Notes: generated by a model from the letters alone, not told the origin. Positions 25,526-36,189 are shown, counted from the first letter of the stretch. The stretch is 38,488 nucleotides of DNA from Acinetobacter sp. N54.MGS-139 (GCA_000980495.1 LARN01000019.1:1-38488), one strand, 5' to 3'. Numbers and translations: made by a program.

Positions 25526-28500
25526 ATGAGCACTCGCTCAGACCAAAGGAAAGATGCAGCCGAGCACGGACTCTACGATCCTGCTTATGAGCATGAGGCT
25601 TGCGGTGTCGGTTTCGTCGCCAGCGTTAAAGGGCAGGCCAGCCACGAAATCGTGACGCAGGCGCTGCAAATTCTAAAAAATCTTGATCACCGCGGCGCGG
25701 TCGGTGCCGATCCGCTGTGCGGTGACGGTGCCGGTATTTTGATTCAGATTCCGGATGCCTTCTTCCGCGCCGAAATGGCCAAGCAGAATATTCTTCTGCC
25801 TCCGGCAGGCGACTATGGCGTCGGCATGATTTTCCTGCCGCGAGAACACGCTTCTCGGCGGGCCTGCGAACAGGAACTCGAACGTGTTGTGAAAGCCGAA
25901 GGGCAGGTCGTTTTAGGCTGGAGAGACGTTCCCGTCGACACTACCATCAAGATGTCGAAGACGGTTTTGGAGACCGCCCCGGTCATCCGCCAGATCTTTA
26001 TCGGCCGCGGCCCCGACGTCATGGTGCCGAACGCTTTGGAACGCAAGCTCTACGTAATTCGTAAGCTGGCAGGTCACAAGATTCAGGCTCTGAAGCTCAA
26101 ACACGGTAAAGAATTCTATGTGCCGTCGATGTCAACAAAGACCATTGTGTACAAAGGTCTTTTACTGGCCGACCAGGTCGGTCCCTACTACAAAGATTTG
26201 AATGATCCTCGGGTCGTCAGTTCTATCGCGCTGGTTCATCAGCGTTTCTCGACCAACACATTCCCGAGCTGGGAACTTGCCCATCCGTACCGCATGATTG
26301 CGCACAACGGCGAAATCAATACGGTTAAAGGCAACTTTAATTGGTTAAGAGCTCGCGAACGTGCCGTTGAAACAGCGGTCTTGGGCGATGACGTCAAGAA
26401 GCTGCTGCCGATCATTTATGAGGGTCAGAGTGATACAGCCTGTTTGGACAACATGCTTGAACTCTTGGTAATGAGCGGCTATCCGCTTGCCCAGGCCGTG
26501 ATGCTGACCATTCCGGAAGCCTGGGAACAGGCCAAGGGACAAATGGACCCGGCCCAGCGTGCGTTCTATGAATACTATGCTGCCATGCTGGAACCTTGGG
26601 ACGGTCCGGCCGCTGTCGGATTTACCGACGGTGTGCGCATCGGCGCCGTGCTCGACAGAAACGGACTGCGTCCGGGCCGCTACATTCTGACCAATGACGA
26701 TATCGTGATCCTGGCCTCGGAAGCCGGAACACTGCCGATTCCTCAGAGCCAAATCAAGAAGAAATGGCGTCTGCAGCCGGGCAAGATGTTCATGATCGAT
26801 ACCGAACAGGGCCGCATTATTGAAGACGAAGAAATTAAACGCACGCTGGCTCTGAGCAATCCCTACAAGGAATGGACAAAACGCTTGAACATTCATCTTT
26901 CCGACGTGGTTGCTCCGCCTCCGCAGCCCAACAATAACCCTGTCCCTCTCACCAAACGCCAGGAAGCGTTCGGCTACGGCGAAGACGACATCAAGTTCGT
27001 GCTGCGCCCGATGGCGGAAAAAGGAGCCGAGGCAATCGGTTCTATGGGAAACGACACGCCGCTCGCGATGCTCTCTCACAGAGCCAAGCCCTTCTACCAT
27101 TATTTCCGCCAGCTGTTTGCTCAGGTGACGAATCCTCCGATTGACCCGATCCGCGAGCAGCTCGTGATGTCGCTGGTCTCTTTCGTGGGACCGCGTCCGA
27201 ATCTGCTGGATATCAACAACGTTAATCCGCCGCTGCGTTTGGAACTTTCTCAGCCGATTCTCGGTATGGAAGAAATGGCCAAGATGCGCCGCATCGACCG
27301 CTATACCGGCGATAAGTTCCGTTCCTATGAAATTGACACGACTTATCGCGTCGCTTGGGGCGAAGAGGGTGTGGAAGCTCGCCTGGCCTCCCTTTGCGCC
27401 CGAGCTGTTGATGCTGTCAAAGACGGCTATAGCATCCTGATCCTGACGGATCGGAAGATGAATGAAGAGCGCGTTGCGATTCCGATGCCGCTTGCTATCA
27501 GCGCGATTCACCAGCATTTAATTGCAGCCGGCCTTCGCACCAATACCGGTCTTGTCATCGAAACCGGAAGCGCTCTGCAGACACATCACATGGCGGTACT
27601 CGCTGCCTACGGTGCCGAAGCGATTCATCCGTACCTTGCTCTGGAAACCATCGAACAGCTCTATAAGCCGGGCAATCCGAGCGGAATCGATGCAAAGACA
27701 GCAACCCAGAACTACATTCACGCCATCGGCAAAACCTTCAAGAAGATTATGAGCAAGATGGGTATCTCAACTTACATGAGTTACCGCGGCGCCCAGATCT
27801 TTGAAGTTCTTGGCCTGGATAAGGAGTTCGTCGACCGCTACTTCCCCGGTACCAGCTGCAAAGTCGGAGGCCTGGGCATTTTTGACGTGATGCGCGAGGC
27901 AATCGAGCAGCATAAGGAAGCCTTTGCCGATAAGAACCATCGTCATAAACTGCTTCCGACTCTCGGCGAATATCAGTGGAGAGCCCGCGGCGAAGAGCAT
28001 ATGTGGACGCCTGAGGCAATTGCTAAACTTCAGCACGCCACACGCGGCAACTCTTATCAAACTTATAAGGAATATGCCGAAATCATCAACGACCAGAGCC
28101 AGCGCCAGATGACGCTGCGCGGCCTGATGGAATTTGATGTTGATCCTTCTAAGGCGATTCCGCTGGAAGAGGTCGAACCGGCAAAAGAAATTGTGAAGCG
28201 CTTCGCAACCGGCGCCATGTCGCTCGGGTCCATCTCGGCAGAAGCCCACGCGGTTCTCGCTGTGGCCATGAACCGAATCGGAGGCAAGAGCAACACCGGT
28301 GAAGGCGGCGAGGATCCGAAGCGCTACGAAGCAGAAATGCGCGAAGGTCATTCTCCTGTTAAGCAAGGCGACACATTGAAGTCGATCTTGGGCGAAGACC
28401 GCATTGTGGCTGACGTTCCTCTGGAAGAGGGCGATTCTCTGCGCTCCCGTATCAAACAGGTGGCAAGCGGACGCTTCGGTGTGACAGAAGCCTACCTGTC

Positions 28501-30211
28501 GAGTGCAGACCAAATTCAGATCAAGATGAGTCAGGGCGCAAAACCCGGCGAAGGCGGTCAGCTGCCGGGTCATAAGGTCAGCGAATACATTGCTCAGCTG
28601 CGTTACTCCATCCCCGGTGTCGGTTTGATCTCGCCACCTCCGCATCATGACATTTACTCGATCGAGGACCTGGCACAGCTGATCCGAGATCTCAAGATGG
28701 CCAACGACAAGGCGGACATCAGCGTGAAGCTCGTAAGCGAGCAGGGTGTCGGGACGGTTGCTGCCGGCGTTGCCAAAGCAAAAGCGGACCACATCGTCAT
28801 TTCCGGTCATGACGGCGGAACCGGTGCTTCTCCGCTTTCTTCTATCAAGTTTGCCGGTACGCCTTGGGAACAAGGGCTTTCGGAAACTCAGCAGACCTTG
28901 GTGATCAATAATTTGAGAGATCGCGTCCGAATTCAGGTTGACGGCCAGATTAAGACAGGACGTGACGTCGTGATCGGTGCGCTGCTGGGCGCCGATGAAT
29001 TCGGTTTTGCAACTGCTCCGCTGGTTGTGGAAGGCTGCATGATGATGCGCAAGTGCCATCTCAACACTTGTCCGGTCGGTATTGCCACACAGGATCCTGA
29101 ACTCAGAAAACGCTTCCACGGCGAACCGAAGCACGTTGTGAACTACTTCTTCTTCGTTGCCGAAGAAGTCCGTGAAATCATGGCAAGCCTGGGCATTCGC
29201 AAGTTTGAAGGCTTAGTGGGGCGTTCCGACCTGCTGCGTCAGAAGAAGATGCATCCGGCCAAGTGTGCTCACTTGGATCTGTCTCGAGTTCTGTATCAGC
29301 CGGAGGTCGATGATCCGAACAAGCGCCGTCAAAGCGTCAAGCAGGATCACGGTCTGGAAAAAGAACTGGACTACCAGCTGCTGGATCTTTGCCGCAATGC
29401 TATTGAGAAGAAAGAAAAAGTCAGCTTTATCTCTCCGATCAAAAACATTCACCGCACGGTCGGTACGAAGATTTCTTCGGAAATTATTCGTCGCTGGGGT
29501 GCCGAAGGTCTGCCCGAAGACACACTGCACATTCAGCTGACCGGCATTGCCGGACAGTCCTTCGGAGCCTTCCTGGCCAACGGTGTGACGCTGGATCTGG
29601 TCGGTGAAGCCAACGATTATGTCGGTAAGGGTCTCTCCGGCGGACGCATTATTGTTCGCTGCCCGACCGACTTCCGCGGCAGAGGCGACGAAAACATCAT
29701 CGCCGGCAACACGGTTCTGTACGGAGCTACGAGCGGTGAAGCCTTCTTTAACGGCGTAACCGGTGAGCGTTTTGCCGTTCGTCTTTCCGGCGCAACAGCG
29801 GTTTCTGAAGGCTGCGGCGATCACGGCTGCGAATACATGACCGGAGGCACTGTGGTGGTTTTGGGTAACGTCGGAAGAAACTTCGGCGCCGGTATGTCGG
29901 GCGGTATTGCCTATGTCTATGACGAAGACGGAACGTTTGCGAAGCGCTGCAATTCTGAGAGCGTTGAACTCTGCGCCGTCCTGCCGGACAAAGACCAGGC
30001 AGCTTCCGGCGACCACAGCGCCTGGCACCTCGGTAAGACGGACGAGAGCATCCTGAAAGACCTGGTCAATCGTCACTTCCTCTACACAGGAAGCCAAAGA
30101 GCCCGAGATATTCTCGACGATTGGCCGAGAAACCTTCAGAAGTTTGTGAAGGTCTTCCCGAAAGAATACAAACAAGCTTTGCTCAAAGGCATTGCTCATT
30201 CAGCCGCCTGA
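25526..30211 (+). CDS. gltB: Glutamate synthase (NADPH) large subunit
   Basis: 1561 aa, full length. After a 25-residue propeptide the catalytic N-terminal cysteine of the class II glutamine amidotransferase is Cys26 (EACGVGFVA). The FMN-binding synthase domain includes [22 protein letters not shown] and [15 protein letters not shown]. The [3Fe-4S] ligands are in [12 protein letters not shown] (about 1170). The C-terminal beta-helix domain has GLSGGRIIV and [16 protein letters not shown]. It makes two glutamates from 2-oxoglutarate and glutamine with electrons from GltD. AGGAGA precedes the ATG, and gltD follows after 8 bases. Confidence 0.97.
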   Translation: MSTRSDQRKDAAEHGLYDPAYEHEACGVGFVASVKGQASHEIVTQALQILKNLDHRGAVGADPLCGDGAGILIQIPDAFFRAEMAKQNILLPPAGDYGVGMIFLPREHASRRACEQELERVVKAEGQVVLGWRDVPVDTTIKMSKTVLETAPVIRQIFIGRGPDVMVPNALERKLYVIRKLAGHKIQALKLKHGKEFYVPSMSTKTIVYKGLLLADQVGPYYKDLNDPRVVSSIALVHQRFSTNTFPSWELAHPYRMIAHNGEINTVKGNFNWLRARERAVETAVLGDDVKKLLPIIYEGQSDTACLDNMLELLVMSGYPLAQAVMLTIPEAWEQAKGQMDPAQRAFYEYYAAMLEPWDGPAAVGFTDGVRIGAVLDRNGLRPGRYILTNDDIVILASEAGTLPIPQSQIKKKWRLQPGKMFMIDTEQGRIIEDEEIKRTLALSNPYKEWTKRLNIHLSDVVAPPPQPNNNPVPLTKRQEAFGYGEDDIKFVLRPMAEKGAEAIGSMGNDTPLAMLSHRAKPFYHYFRQLFAQVTNPPIDPIREQLVMSLVSFVGPRPNLLDINNVNPPLRLELSQPILGMEEMAKMRRIDRYTGDKFRSYEIDTTYRVAWGEEGVEARLASLCARAVDAVKDGYSILILTDRKMNEERVAIPMPLAISAIHQHLIAAGLRTNTGLVIETGSALQTHHMAVLAAYGAEAIHPYLALETIEQLYKPGNPSGIDAKTATQNYIHAIGKTFKKIMSKMGISTYMSYRGAQIFEVLGLDKEFVDRYFPGTSCKVGGLGIFDVMREAIEQHKEAFADKNHRHKLLPTLGEYQWRARGEEHMWTPEAIAKLQHATRGNSYQTYKEYAEIINDQSQRQMTLRGLMEFDVDPSKAIPLEEVEPAKEIVKRFATGAMSLGSISAEAHAVLAVAMNRIGGKSNTGEGGEDPKRYEAEMREGHSPVKQGDTLKSILGEDRIVADVPLEEGDSLRSRIKQVASGRFGVTEAYLSSADQIQIKMSQGAKPGEGGQLPGHKVSEYIAQLRYSIPGVGLISPPPHHDIYSIEDLAQLIRDLKMANDKADISVKLVSEQGVGTVAAGVAKAKADHIVISGHDGGTGASPLSSIKFAGTPWEQGLSETQQTLVINNLRDRVRIQVDGQIKTGRDVVIGALLGADEFGFATAPLVVEGCMMMRKCHLNTCPVGIATQDPELRKRFHGEPKHVVNYFFFVAEEVREIMASLGIRKFEGLVGRSDLLRQKKMHPAKCAHLDLSRVLYQPEVDDPNKRRQSVKQDHGLEKELDYQLLDLCRNAIEKKEKVSFISPIKNIHRTVGTKISSEIIRRWGAEGLPEDTLHIQLTGIAGQSFGAFLANGVTLDLVGEANDYVGKGLSGGRIIVRCPTDFRGRGDENIIAGNTVLYGATSGEAFFNGVTGERFAVRLSGATAVSEGCGDHGCEYMTGGTVVVLGNVGRNFGAGMSGGIAYVYDEDGTFAKRCNSESVELCAVLPDKDQAASGDHSAWHLGKTDESILKDLVNRHFLYTGSQRARDILDDWPRNLQKFVKVFPKEYKQALLKGIAHSAA

Positions 30212-30219
30212 GGTGAACC

Positions 30220-31698
30220 ATGGGAAAAGTAACAGGATTTATGGAATTTGAGCGTCTCGAACAGGCGCACGAACCGGTTGCTCAGCGTAAAACGCATTTC
30301 CGCGAGTTCATTACTCCGCTGAGCCAACAGGAAGCAAAGCAGCAGGCAGCCCGCTGCATGGACTGCGGAACGCCGTTCTGCACATTCAGCTGTCCGCTGC
30401 ACAATGTCGCACCGGAATTTAACGACTTGGTCTACAACGAAGATTGGGAGAAGGCTTATCTCGTCCTGTCTTCAACCAATAACTTCCCGGAGTTCACCTC
30501 TCGTGTTTGTCCGGCCTTGTGCGAAAACGGCTGCATCATGAATTACACGCAGCGCGCCATGGGTGTTAAGTCCATTGAACGCGCCATTATCACGAATGCC
30601 TGGAATCAGGGCTGGGTCAAGCCTGAGCCCCCGAAAGAGCATAAAGATAAGTCGGTTGCGGTCGTCGGCAGCGGTCCTTCCGGGCTGGCTTGTGCACAGC
30701 AGCTGGCTCGAATGGGATACGCCGTCACGGTGTTTGAAAAGAACAAACGCCCCGGCGGCCTGCTGCGCTACGGCATTCCTGACTTCAAGCTGGACAAGAG
30801 TCTGATCGATCGCCGTATTGCACAGATGGAAAACGAAGGCGTGCAGTTCCGCTGCTCTACTTCTATCGGCATCAAAGATCATCCGCACGGAATTTGGAAC
30901 GACAGCGAACGTGCGATCGATGCGTCCGAGCTTCTTCGAGATTTCTCTGCCGTCGTGCTGGCAGTGGGCTCTGAGACGCCGCGAGATCTGCAGGTGAAAG
31001 GCAGGGATCTCAAAGGCATTCACTTTGCGCTGGAGTATCTCCCTGTGCAGAACAAGCACAATGCGTCTGAGACTTTTGACGAAGACATCAGCGCCAAGGA
31101 TCGAAAGGTGCTGATCATCGGCGGCGGCGACACCGGCAGTGACTGCTTGGGTACTGCAATCCGTCAGGGTGCCGAGAAGGTGCTTCAGATCGACCTGGGT
31201 CCGAGACCGCCGGAAAGTTACGATAAGTCGATGGTTTGGCCCAACTGGCCTAACGTTCTTCGTACGTCTACTTCCCAGGAAGAAGGCGGCGAACGTGACT
31301 ATGCGATCTCCACCAAAGAATTTTTGTCTGACGACGAAGGACGTGTCCGCGGCGTTAAGGCTGTGCGGCTGGAATGGTTGAAAGATCCGGTTACCGGACG
31401 CAGAACCTTCAAGGAGATTCCCGACAGTGAGTTCGAAATTGAGAGCGACCTGGTGCTTTTGGCGATGGGCTTCCTGCATCCGAGTAGTCCGGTGATGGAT
31501 GCTTTCGGCGTTCAAACCGACATGCGCGGCAACGCTCAGGCAGCTTACGAAGGAGAAGACGCTTTTCGTACAAACGTTCCGAAGGTTTTCGCGACAGGAG
31601 ACTGCCGCAGAGGCCAGAGTTTGGTGGTCCGCGCCTTAGCCGAGGGCCGTCGATGTGCTGAAGCTGTCGACAAGTTCCTCAGCGGCGAGCAGAATTAG
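30220..31698 (+). CDS. gltD: Glutamate synthase (NADPH) small subunit
   Basis: 492 aa. The N-terminal region binds the two [4Fe-4S] clusters linking to GltB (CMDCGTPFCTFSCPLHN and CPALCENGC). The FAD motif VAVVGSGPSGLACAQQLARM starts near 145 and the NADPH motif VLIIGGGDTGSDCLGTA near 292; the C-terminal VFATGDCRRGQSLVV closes the FAD site. It passes electrons from NADPH to the large subunit. Follows gltB in the same operon; the hotdog thioesterase starts 20 bases downstream and is probably co-transcribed. Confidence 0.97.
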   Translation: MGKVTGFMEFERLEQAHEPVAQRKTHFREFITPLSQQEAKQQAARCMDCGTPFCTFSCPLHNVAPEFNDLVYNEDWEKAYLVLSSTNNFPEFTSRVCPALCENGCIMNYTQRAMGVKSIERAIITNAWNQGWVKPEPPKEHKDKSVAVVGSGPSGLACAQQLARMGYAVTVFEKNKRPGGLLRYGIPDFKLDKSLIDRRIAQMENEGVQFRCSTSIGIKDHPHGIWNDSERAIDASELLRDFSAVVLAVGSETPRDLQVKGRDLKGIHFALEYLPVQNKHNASETFDEDISAKDRKVLIIGGGDTGSDCLGTAIRQGAEKVLQIDLGPRPPESYDKSMVWPNWPNVLRTSTSQEEGGERDYAISTKEFLSDDEGRVRGVKAVRLEWLKDPVTGRRTFKEIPDSEFEIESDLVLLAMGFLHPSSPVMDAFGVQTDMRGNAQAAYEGEDAFRTNVPKVFATGDCRRGQSLVVRALAEGRRCAEAVDKFLSGEQN

Positions 31699-31718
31699 TT
31701 CTTTTTTGCATACTGCTC

Positions 31719-32177
31719 ATGGAACGAATTTTCCGATTTCCGATCAAGGTCGGCAAAGAATCGATTGATGTGCTGGGTCATACCAACAACAAAGAGTATC
31801 TCCGCTGGATGGAAGAGGCGGCGCTCGCTCACTCCGACTCGCTCGGGTGGACGATGGGCCGCTATCTGAAAATCGGAAAAGTCTTTGTTGCAAGTACTCA
31901 TAAGATTGAGTACTTGCGGCCCACGTTTGAAGGCGACGAGCTCACCATGCTCACGTGGGTAGAGACGATGGACGGGTCAAAAAGCCGCCGTTGTTTCTAT
32001 CTAAAGCGGGACAATAAAGTCTGCATGCAAGGCTGGACGGAATGGACGTTTGTCGATCTTCAGACGGGGCGGGCGGCAAATATTAGTGGGGAGGTCAAAA
32101 ATGATTTCCCGCTTGTGCCGGCGGACGATCCGGAGCTCAAAGCATCAGGCGTTCGAAGAAGTCCTTCGCAGTCATGA
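31719..32177 (+). CDS. Hotdog-fold acyl-CoA thioesterase (YbgC / 4-hydroxybenzoyl-CoA thioesterase type)
   Basis: 152 aa. The family catalytic segment is DVLGHTNNKEYLRWMEEAAL (residues 18-37), with Asp18 as the expected catalytic residue. The beta-strand KIEYLRPTFEGDELTMLTWV is also typical of the 4HBT family. It hydrolyses acyl-CoA thioesters in the cytoplasm; the substrate cannot be told. The gltD stop is 20 bases upstream and a strong terminator follows, so it is the last gene of the gltBD transcript. Confidence 0.87.
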   Translation: MERIFRFPIKVGKESIDVLGHTNNKEYLRWMEEAALAHSDSLGWTMGRYLKIGKVFVASTHKIEYLRPTFEGDELTMLTWVETMDGSKSRRCFYLKRDNKVCMQGWTEWTFVDLQTGRAANISGEVKNDFPLVPADDPELKASGVRRSPSQS

Positions 32178-32191
32178 TCCAGGTAAGTTTG

Positions 32192-32215
32192 GGCGGCTTC
32201 GGCCGCCTTTATTAT
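32192..32215 (+). terminator. Terminator after the thioesterase gene
   Basis: GGCGGC and GCCGCC form a stem closed by TTCG, followed by TTTATTATTTTT. It separates the gltBD transcript from mlaF. Confidence 0.88.
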
Positions 32216-32370
32216 TTTTGTGCATGAAAACTGTAACTATTTCTTTACCCCGTGAGTAGCTGAATCCGATTTAACGCCTTTAATCAAAGGAATAGCCCGC
32301 GCGGGTGTGGCATAATCGATCAATTAGGCATTTGTGTAAGAATGCCTGTTTTGGTTTTATTGGGTCGACG

Positions 32371-33186
32371 ATGGAGAGACAGGACAACGACTGGATTGTC
32401 GAAATTAAGGACATGAGCTTTTCTTATGCGGAAGGCTCCCGCGTCATTTTGGATGACGTGAGCTTATCCTTCCGTAAAGGCGAAGTGATTGCCATTATGG
32501 GCGGCTCCGGCATGGGCAAGACAACACTCCTAAAACTTATCGGAGGATTGCTGACGCCGGATAAAGGAGAAGTCTTCATTGACGGAGAGCGGCTGAATAC
32601 AGCGAATCTCGATTCTCTGTACCGCATTCGCAGAAAGATGGGAATGCTGTTTCAGTTCGGAGCACTGTTTACGGATATGACGGTGTTTGACAACGTCGCT
32701 TTTCCGCTGCGTGAGCACACGGATCTCCCCGAAGCTTTGATTCGAGATCTCGTTTTGCTCAAACTCAATGCGGTCGGACTTCGCGGTGCCGCTCAGCTTT
32801 ACCCGTCCGAGATCTCCGGCGGTATGAGTCGCCGCGTTGCGCTCGCCAGAACTGTCGCACTTGATCCGATGCTCATTATGTACGACGAGCCCTTTGCCGG
32901 TCTGGATCCGATTTCTATGGGCGTCACCGCTCAGCTGATCCGCAATCTGAATACTGTTCTCGGTTCGACTAGTCTGATCGTCACGCACGACGTTCAGGAG
33001 ACATTCGGTATTGCGGACTATGTTTACATGATTTCCAGCGGAAAAGTAGCCGCTCACGGAACACCTGACGAGTTGCGTCAGAGCAAAGATCCGTTCGTCT
33101 ATCAATTTGTTAACGGTTTGCCGGACGGTCCTGTCCGATTCCAGTATCCGGCCGAACCGCTGAATCAGGAGCTTGGTCTGAAATGA
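32371..33186 (+). CDS. mlaF: Phospholipid transport ABC ATPase MlaF
   Basis: 271 aa from the ATG at 32371; a longer in-frame version starting at 32305 overlaps the promoter region (CATAAT at 32311) and adds no homology. Walker A is GGSGMGKTT, the signature is EISGGMSRRVALART and Walker B is LIMYDEPFAGLD, followed by the H-loop VTHD. MlaF drives the MlaFEDB complex that moves phospholipid between MlaC and the inner membrane to maintain outer-membrane asymmetry. First gene of a complete mlaFEDACB operon; mlaE starts in an ATGA overlap. Confidence 0.95.
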   Translation: MERQDNDWIVEIKDMSFSYAEGSRVILDDVSLSFRKGEVIAIMGGSGMGKTTLLKLIGGLLTPDKGEVFIDGERLNTANLDSLYRIRRKMGMLFQFGALFTDMTVFDNVAFPLREHTDLPEALIRDLVLLKLNAVGLRGAAQLYPSEISGGMSRRVALARTVALDPMLIMYDEPFAGLDPISMGVTAQLIRNLNTVLGSTSLIVTHDVQETFGIADYVYMISSGKVAAHGTPDELRQSKDPFVYQFVNGLPDGPVRFQYPAEPLNQELGLK

Positions 33187-33974
33187 TGGGTATTTTTTAT
33201 TGGATCAGTTCCCTCGGCGCCTGGGCGCTTTCCGGCGTACGTACGCTCGGAAACTTCTCTCGCTTTCTTTTCCGTTTAGTTGTAAATCTCGGGCCGTCAT
33301 TCACTCGTTTTCAGGGCACGGTCAAACAGCTGTATTTTGTCGGCAACTACTCTCTCGTCATTATTTTGGTGAGCGGCTTATTCGTCGGCTTTGTACTTGG
33401 TCTGCAGGGAGACTACGTTCTTTCGAGTTACGGCAGCGAGCAGGCGCTCGGCGTTTTGGTAGCTCTGTCCCTGCTCAGAGAGCTGGGGCCGGTGGTGACC
33501 GCGCTTCTTTTTGCGGGGCGCGCCGGAACGTCGCTCACGGCTGAGATCGGTCTGATGAATGCCGGGGAGCAGCTTTCTGCTCTGGAAATGATGGGTGTCG
33601 ATCCCATTCGCAGAATTTTGGGCCCGCGTTTCTTAGCTTGTGTCATCTCGATGCCGCTGCTTGCGATTATGTTCTCCGCCGTCGGCATTATCGGCAGCTG
33701 GGTTGTGGCTGTCCCGCTGATCGGATTGGATTCCGGCGCCTTCTGGGCGCAGATGCAGGCCGGCGTTGAAGTCGGACCCGATATCGGCAACGGCATTATC
33801 AAATCTTTTGTGTTCGGGGTTGCCGTCGGAGCGATTGCGCTTTATGAGGGCTACACGGCTCGCGCAACACCGGAAGGTGTCTCGAGCGCGACCACACGAA
33901 CTGTAGTTGTTTCTTCTCTTGTTGTTTTAGGGTTGGATTTCATTCTGACCGCCTTTATGTTTACGCACGGTTAG
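33183..33974 (+). CDS. mlaE: Phospholipid transport permease MlaE
   Basis: 263 aa inner-membrane permease with five to six hydrophobic segments. The MlaE signature LRELGPVVTALLFAGRAGTS followed by AEIGLMNAGEQLSALEMMG is intact and corresponds to the coupling helix that contacts MlaF. It forms the membrane dimer of the MlaFEDB complex. Overlaps mlaF by ATGA; mlaD follows after 15 bases. Confidence 0.95.
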   Translation: MMGIFYWISSLGAWALSGVRTLGNFSRFLFRLVVNLGPSFTRFQGTVKQLYFVGNYSLVIILVSGLFVGFVLGLQGDYVLSSYGSEQALGVLVALSLLRELGPVVTALLFAGRAGTSLTAEIGLMNAGEQLSALEMMGVDPIRRILGPRFLACVISMPLLAIMFSAVGIIGSWVVAVPLIGLDSGAFWAQMQAGVEVGPDIGNGIIKSFVFGVAVGAIALYEGYTARATPEGVSSATTRTVVVSSLVVLGLDFILTAFMFTHG

Positions 33975-33989
33975 AAAGGAAAATCAGTC

Positions 33990-34472
33990 ATGCAGAATCA
34001 GAATACAAAAATTAACTTTCTCGTCGGCTTGTTTGTTCTCGGCGGCATTATTGCTCTGCTGTTTCTTGCGCTCCAGGCCGCAAACCTGAGTTCGTTCTCT
34101 ACCTCCAAGAGCTACGAAGTCACTGCCTACTTTGACAATATCGGCGGCTTAAAAGCCCGCGCTCCGGTAAGAAGCGCCGGAGTGCTGGTCGGCCGCGTCA
34201 AATCCATCAGCTACGACAATGACACCTTTCAGGCAAAAGTCGTGATCTCTATGGAGAACCAATTCAAGTTTCCGGCAGACACTTCTGCAAAGATTCTCAC
34301 GGCCGGTTTGATCGGTGAACAGTACATCGGTCTTCAGCCCGGAGCTGACGATAAGGATTTAACCAACGGCGGGAGAATAGAATTTACTCAAAGTGCTGTT
34401 GTTTTAGAGAACTTGATCAGCCAGTTCATGTTTAATAAAGCAGAAGAGAACGCTGGTTCTAAAAAGGAATAA
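33990..34472 (+). CDS. mlaD: MCE-domain phospholipid-binding protein MlaD
   Basis: 160 aa: one N-terminal membrane anchor (FLVGLFVLGGIIALLFLAL, about 10-28) and one MCE domain (ARAPVRSAGVLVGRVKSISY to GLIGEQYIGLQPGADD). The C-terminal helix VVLENLISQFMFNKAEE lines the hexamer pore. It receives or delivers lipid to MlaC in the periplasm. AGGAAAAT precedes the ATG. Single MCE domain and short length are normal for MlaD. Confidence 0.94.
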   Translation: MQNQNTKINFLVGLFVLGGIIALLFLALQAANLSSFSTSKSYEVTAYFDNIGGLKARAPVRSAGVLVGRVKSISYDNDTFQAKVVISMENQFKFPADTSAKILTAGLIGEQYIGLQPGADDKDLTNGGRIEFTQSAVVLENLISQFMFNKAEENAGSKKE

Positions 34473-34475
34473 GAA

Positions 34476-35252
34476 ATGAAAAAGAAGATCTTGGCTCTCG
34501 CGCTCGTCGGAGCGGCTTTGCTGTCCGGCTGCGCCTCCGTCCCGAAGGACGCCGGTCAGAACCCTGACGATCCCTGGGAAAGCTTGAACCGTCAGACCTT
34601 TGCCTTTAACCAAGGCTTGGACTTTATTTTGATCCGTCCTTTGGCCAAGGGCTATCAGTTCATCACGCCGAAGCCCGTGCGCGAAGGTGTCACCCGCGTG
34701 TTCCAGAACACAATGGAACCGTCTAACGCAGTCAACAATGTTCTTCAAGGAAAAGTCGAAGAGGGCATCCTTTCCTTGTTCCGTCTCATGATTAACTCTA
34801 CCGTCGGCGTCGTCGGTATTTTCGACGTGGCCCAGATGGTTGATATTCCCCGCATGCCGGAGGATTTCGGCCAGACTCTGGCGACATGGGGCGTCCCCAA
34901 GGGCCCGTACTTCGTCATTCCCGTCTTAGGGCCTTCGACCGTTCGCGATACCGTCGGCTTAGTTCCGGAGATCTTCCTCGATCCGAACACCTACGTGGGT
35001 AAGGACTGGTTCGTATGGCCGTGGTGGGGCGCCAAGTTCGTCAACGCCAGAGAGCGTCTGCTTCCGGTCACGGATATGCTGGATAAGACCGTCGATCCGT
35101 ACGTCGCGACACGTAATGCCTATCTGCAGCAGCGTCAAAACTCGCTTCAGGACGGTGACGGTCCTGCAATGATTCAGCAGCCTCTGCTGAGCCCGTTCAG
35201 CGATGAAGACTCCGATAATGCTGATAAAACCGCCAAGGATGAAAAGAAATGA
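34476..35252 (+). CDS. mlaA: Outer-membrane lipoprotein MlaA (VacJ)
   Basis: 258 aa lipoprotein: signal peptide with lipobox LSGC (Cys19). The VacJ family core is DPWESLNRQTFAFNQGLDF, ending with the donut-shaped domain segment ETLATWG-like (GQTLATWGVPKGPYFVIPVL) and GPSTVRDTVG. MlaA removes misplaced phospholipids from the outer leaflet of the outer membrane and passes them to MlaC. In enterobacteria mlaA is encoded elsewhere; its place inside the operon is the betaproteobacterial arrangement. The C-terminal tail is acidic and low complexity. Overlaps mlaC by ATGA. Confidence 0.94.
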   Translation: MKKKILALALVGAALLSGCASVPKDAGQNPDDPWESLNRQTFAFNQGLDFILIRPLAKGYQFITPKPVREGVTRVFQNTMEPSNAVNNVLQGKVEEGILSLFRLMINSTVGVVGIFDVAQMVDIPRMPEDFGQTLATWGVPKGPYFVIPVLGPSTVRDTVGLVPEIFLDPNTYVGKDWFVWPWWGAKFVNARERLLPVTDMLDKTVDPYVATRNAYLQQRQNSLQDGDGPAMIQQPLLSPFSDEDSDNADKTAKDEKK

Positions 35253-35875
35253 GAAAACTGATTAGCCTGGTTGTCGTTTTTTTCCTCTCCGTCTTCGGAG
35301 CCGCGGCCACCGCGGAACCGAGCGTGTCTCCGGAAAAACTGGTTATGGAAGTTTCCACCCAGGTTCTGGATGAAATTAAGAAAGACCCGGCTTTGGCTGC
35401 GGCTGATCCGTCTCACGTTAACCAGCTCGTAGATAAAAAGATTCTGCCTTACACCGACTTTGCCACGATGACGCGTATGGCTGTCGGTCCGGCCTGGAGA
35501 AAGGCTGACGAGGCTCAGCGCAAAGAAATCATGCAGCTATTCCGTACACTTCTCGTTGCTGTTTACTCCGGCGCCCTGAAGGAAGCCAATAACTACACGG
35601 TTGAGCTGGCCAAATCTCGTCCGAGCAATGATCCTCGTCTGACGATCGTTCGGACACGTTTGGTGGCCAGCCAGCGCGATCCGATTCAGCTGGACTACCG
35701 TCTGATGAATACCGGCAAAGATTGGAAGATCTTCGACGTCTGCGTCGGCGGCGTTTGGCTCGTTGAGAACTATCGTTCTCAGTTTGCTTCCGTTATCGGA
35801 AACTCCGGCCTCACCGGTTTGATCGCACAGCTGAAAGACCGCGTGCAGAAGCTTGAAGCCAACAAAGGAAAGTAG
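35249..35875 (+). CDS. mlaC: Periplasmic phospholipid shuttle MlaC
   Basis: 208 aa with a Sec signal peptide (MRKLISLVVVFFLSVFGAAA). Family features are ILPYTDFATMTRMAVGPAWR (about 70-90) and WKIFDVCVGGVWLVENYRSQF near the C-terminus. MlaC carries phospholipid between MlaA in the outer membrane and MlaD in the inner membrane. Translationally coupled to mlaA by an ATGA overlap and followed by mlaB after 2 bases. Confidence 0.94.
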   Translation: MRKLISLVVVFFLSVFGAAATAEPSVSPEKLVMEVSTQVLDEIKKDPALAAADPSHVNQLVDKKILPYTDFATMTRMAVGPAWRKADEAQRKEIMQLFRTLLVAVYSGALKEANNYTVELAKSRPSNDPRLTIVRTRLVASQRDPIQLDYRLMNTGKDWKIFDVCVGGVWLVENYRSQFASVIGNSGLTGLIAQLKDRVQKLEANKGK

Positions 35876-35877
35876 GG

Positions 35878-36132
35878 ATGAAGTTGCAGGCTCAGCACAT
35901 CGGCTTTGATAATGCCGTTGCGATTTTGAACCAAGGCATACAGGCCATTGATTCAGGCGACAGCGTGATGGACATGCAGGATGTTCGGAAAACCGACAGC
36001 GCTGCGGTGGCCGTCGTGCTGGAATGGATTCGGAGGGCTCAGGCGAGAGGCGCCGAGCTGAAAGTGATCAACGCTCCTGACTCTTTCCAAAATTTGGTCA
36101 AACTTTACAGTCTTTCGGACCTCATTAAGTAA
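35878..36132 (+). CDS. mlaB: STAS-domain subunit MlaB
   Basis: 84 aa, single STAS domain with the characteristic VRKTDSAAVAVVLEWIRRAQ (Asp-Ser motif) and the C-terminal FQNLVKLYSLSDLI helix. It binds MlaF and is needed for activity of the inner-membrane complex. The RBS AAAGGAAAG overlaps the mlaC stop. It ends the mla operon and is followed directly by a terminator. Confidence 0.9.
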   Translation: MKLQAQHIGFDNAVAILNQGIQAIDSGDSVMDMQDVRKTDSAAVAVVLEWIRRAQARGAELKVINAPDSFQNLVKLYSLSDLIK

Positions 36133-36144
36133 GGCCTGAAAATC

Positions 36145-36175
36145 AAAAAAGCCCTCGAAATCGGAGGGCTTTTTT
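36145..36175. terminator. Bidirectional terminator after mlaB
   Basis: AAAAAAGCCCTC and GAGGGCTTTTTT form a 12-bp stem around GAAATCG, with A/T runs inside and beyond the stem on both strands. It serves the mla operon and the converging coiled-coil gene. Confidence 0.9.
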
Positions 36176-36189
36176 GTGGACGAAACTAA

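Noticed and set aside
26345..27517. 390-codon antisense frame inside gltB
   Set aside because: Same reason as the other gltB shadow; composition is that of a reverse-complement artefact.
27767..29134. 455-codon open frame antisense to gltB
   Set aside because: Shadow of a highly conserved gene in a codon-biased region; no recognisable domains.
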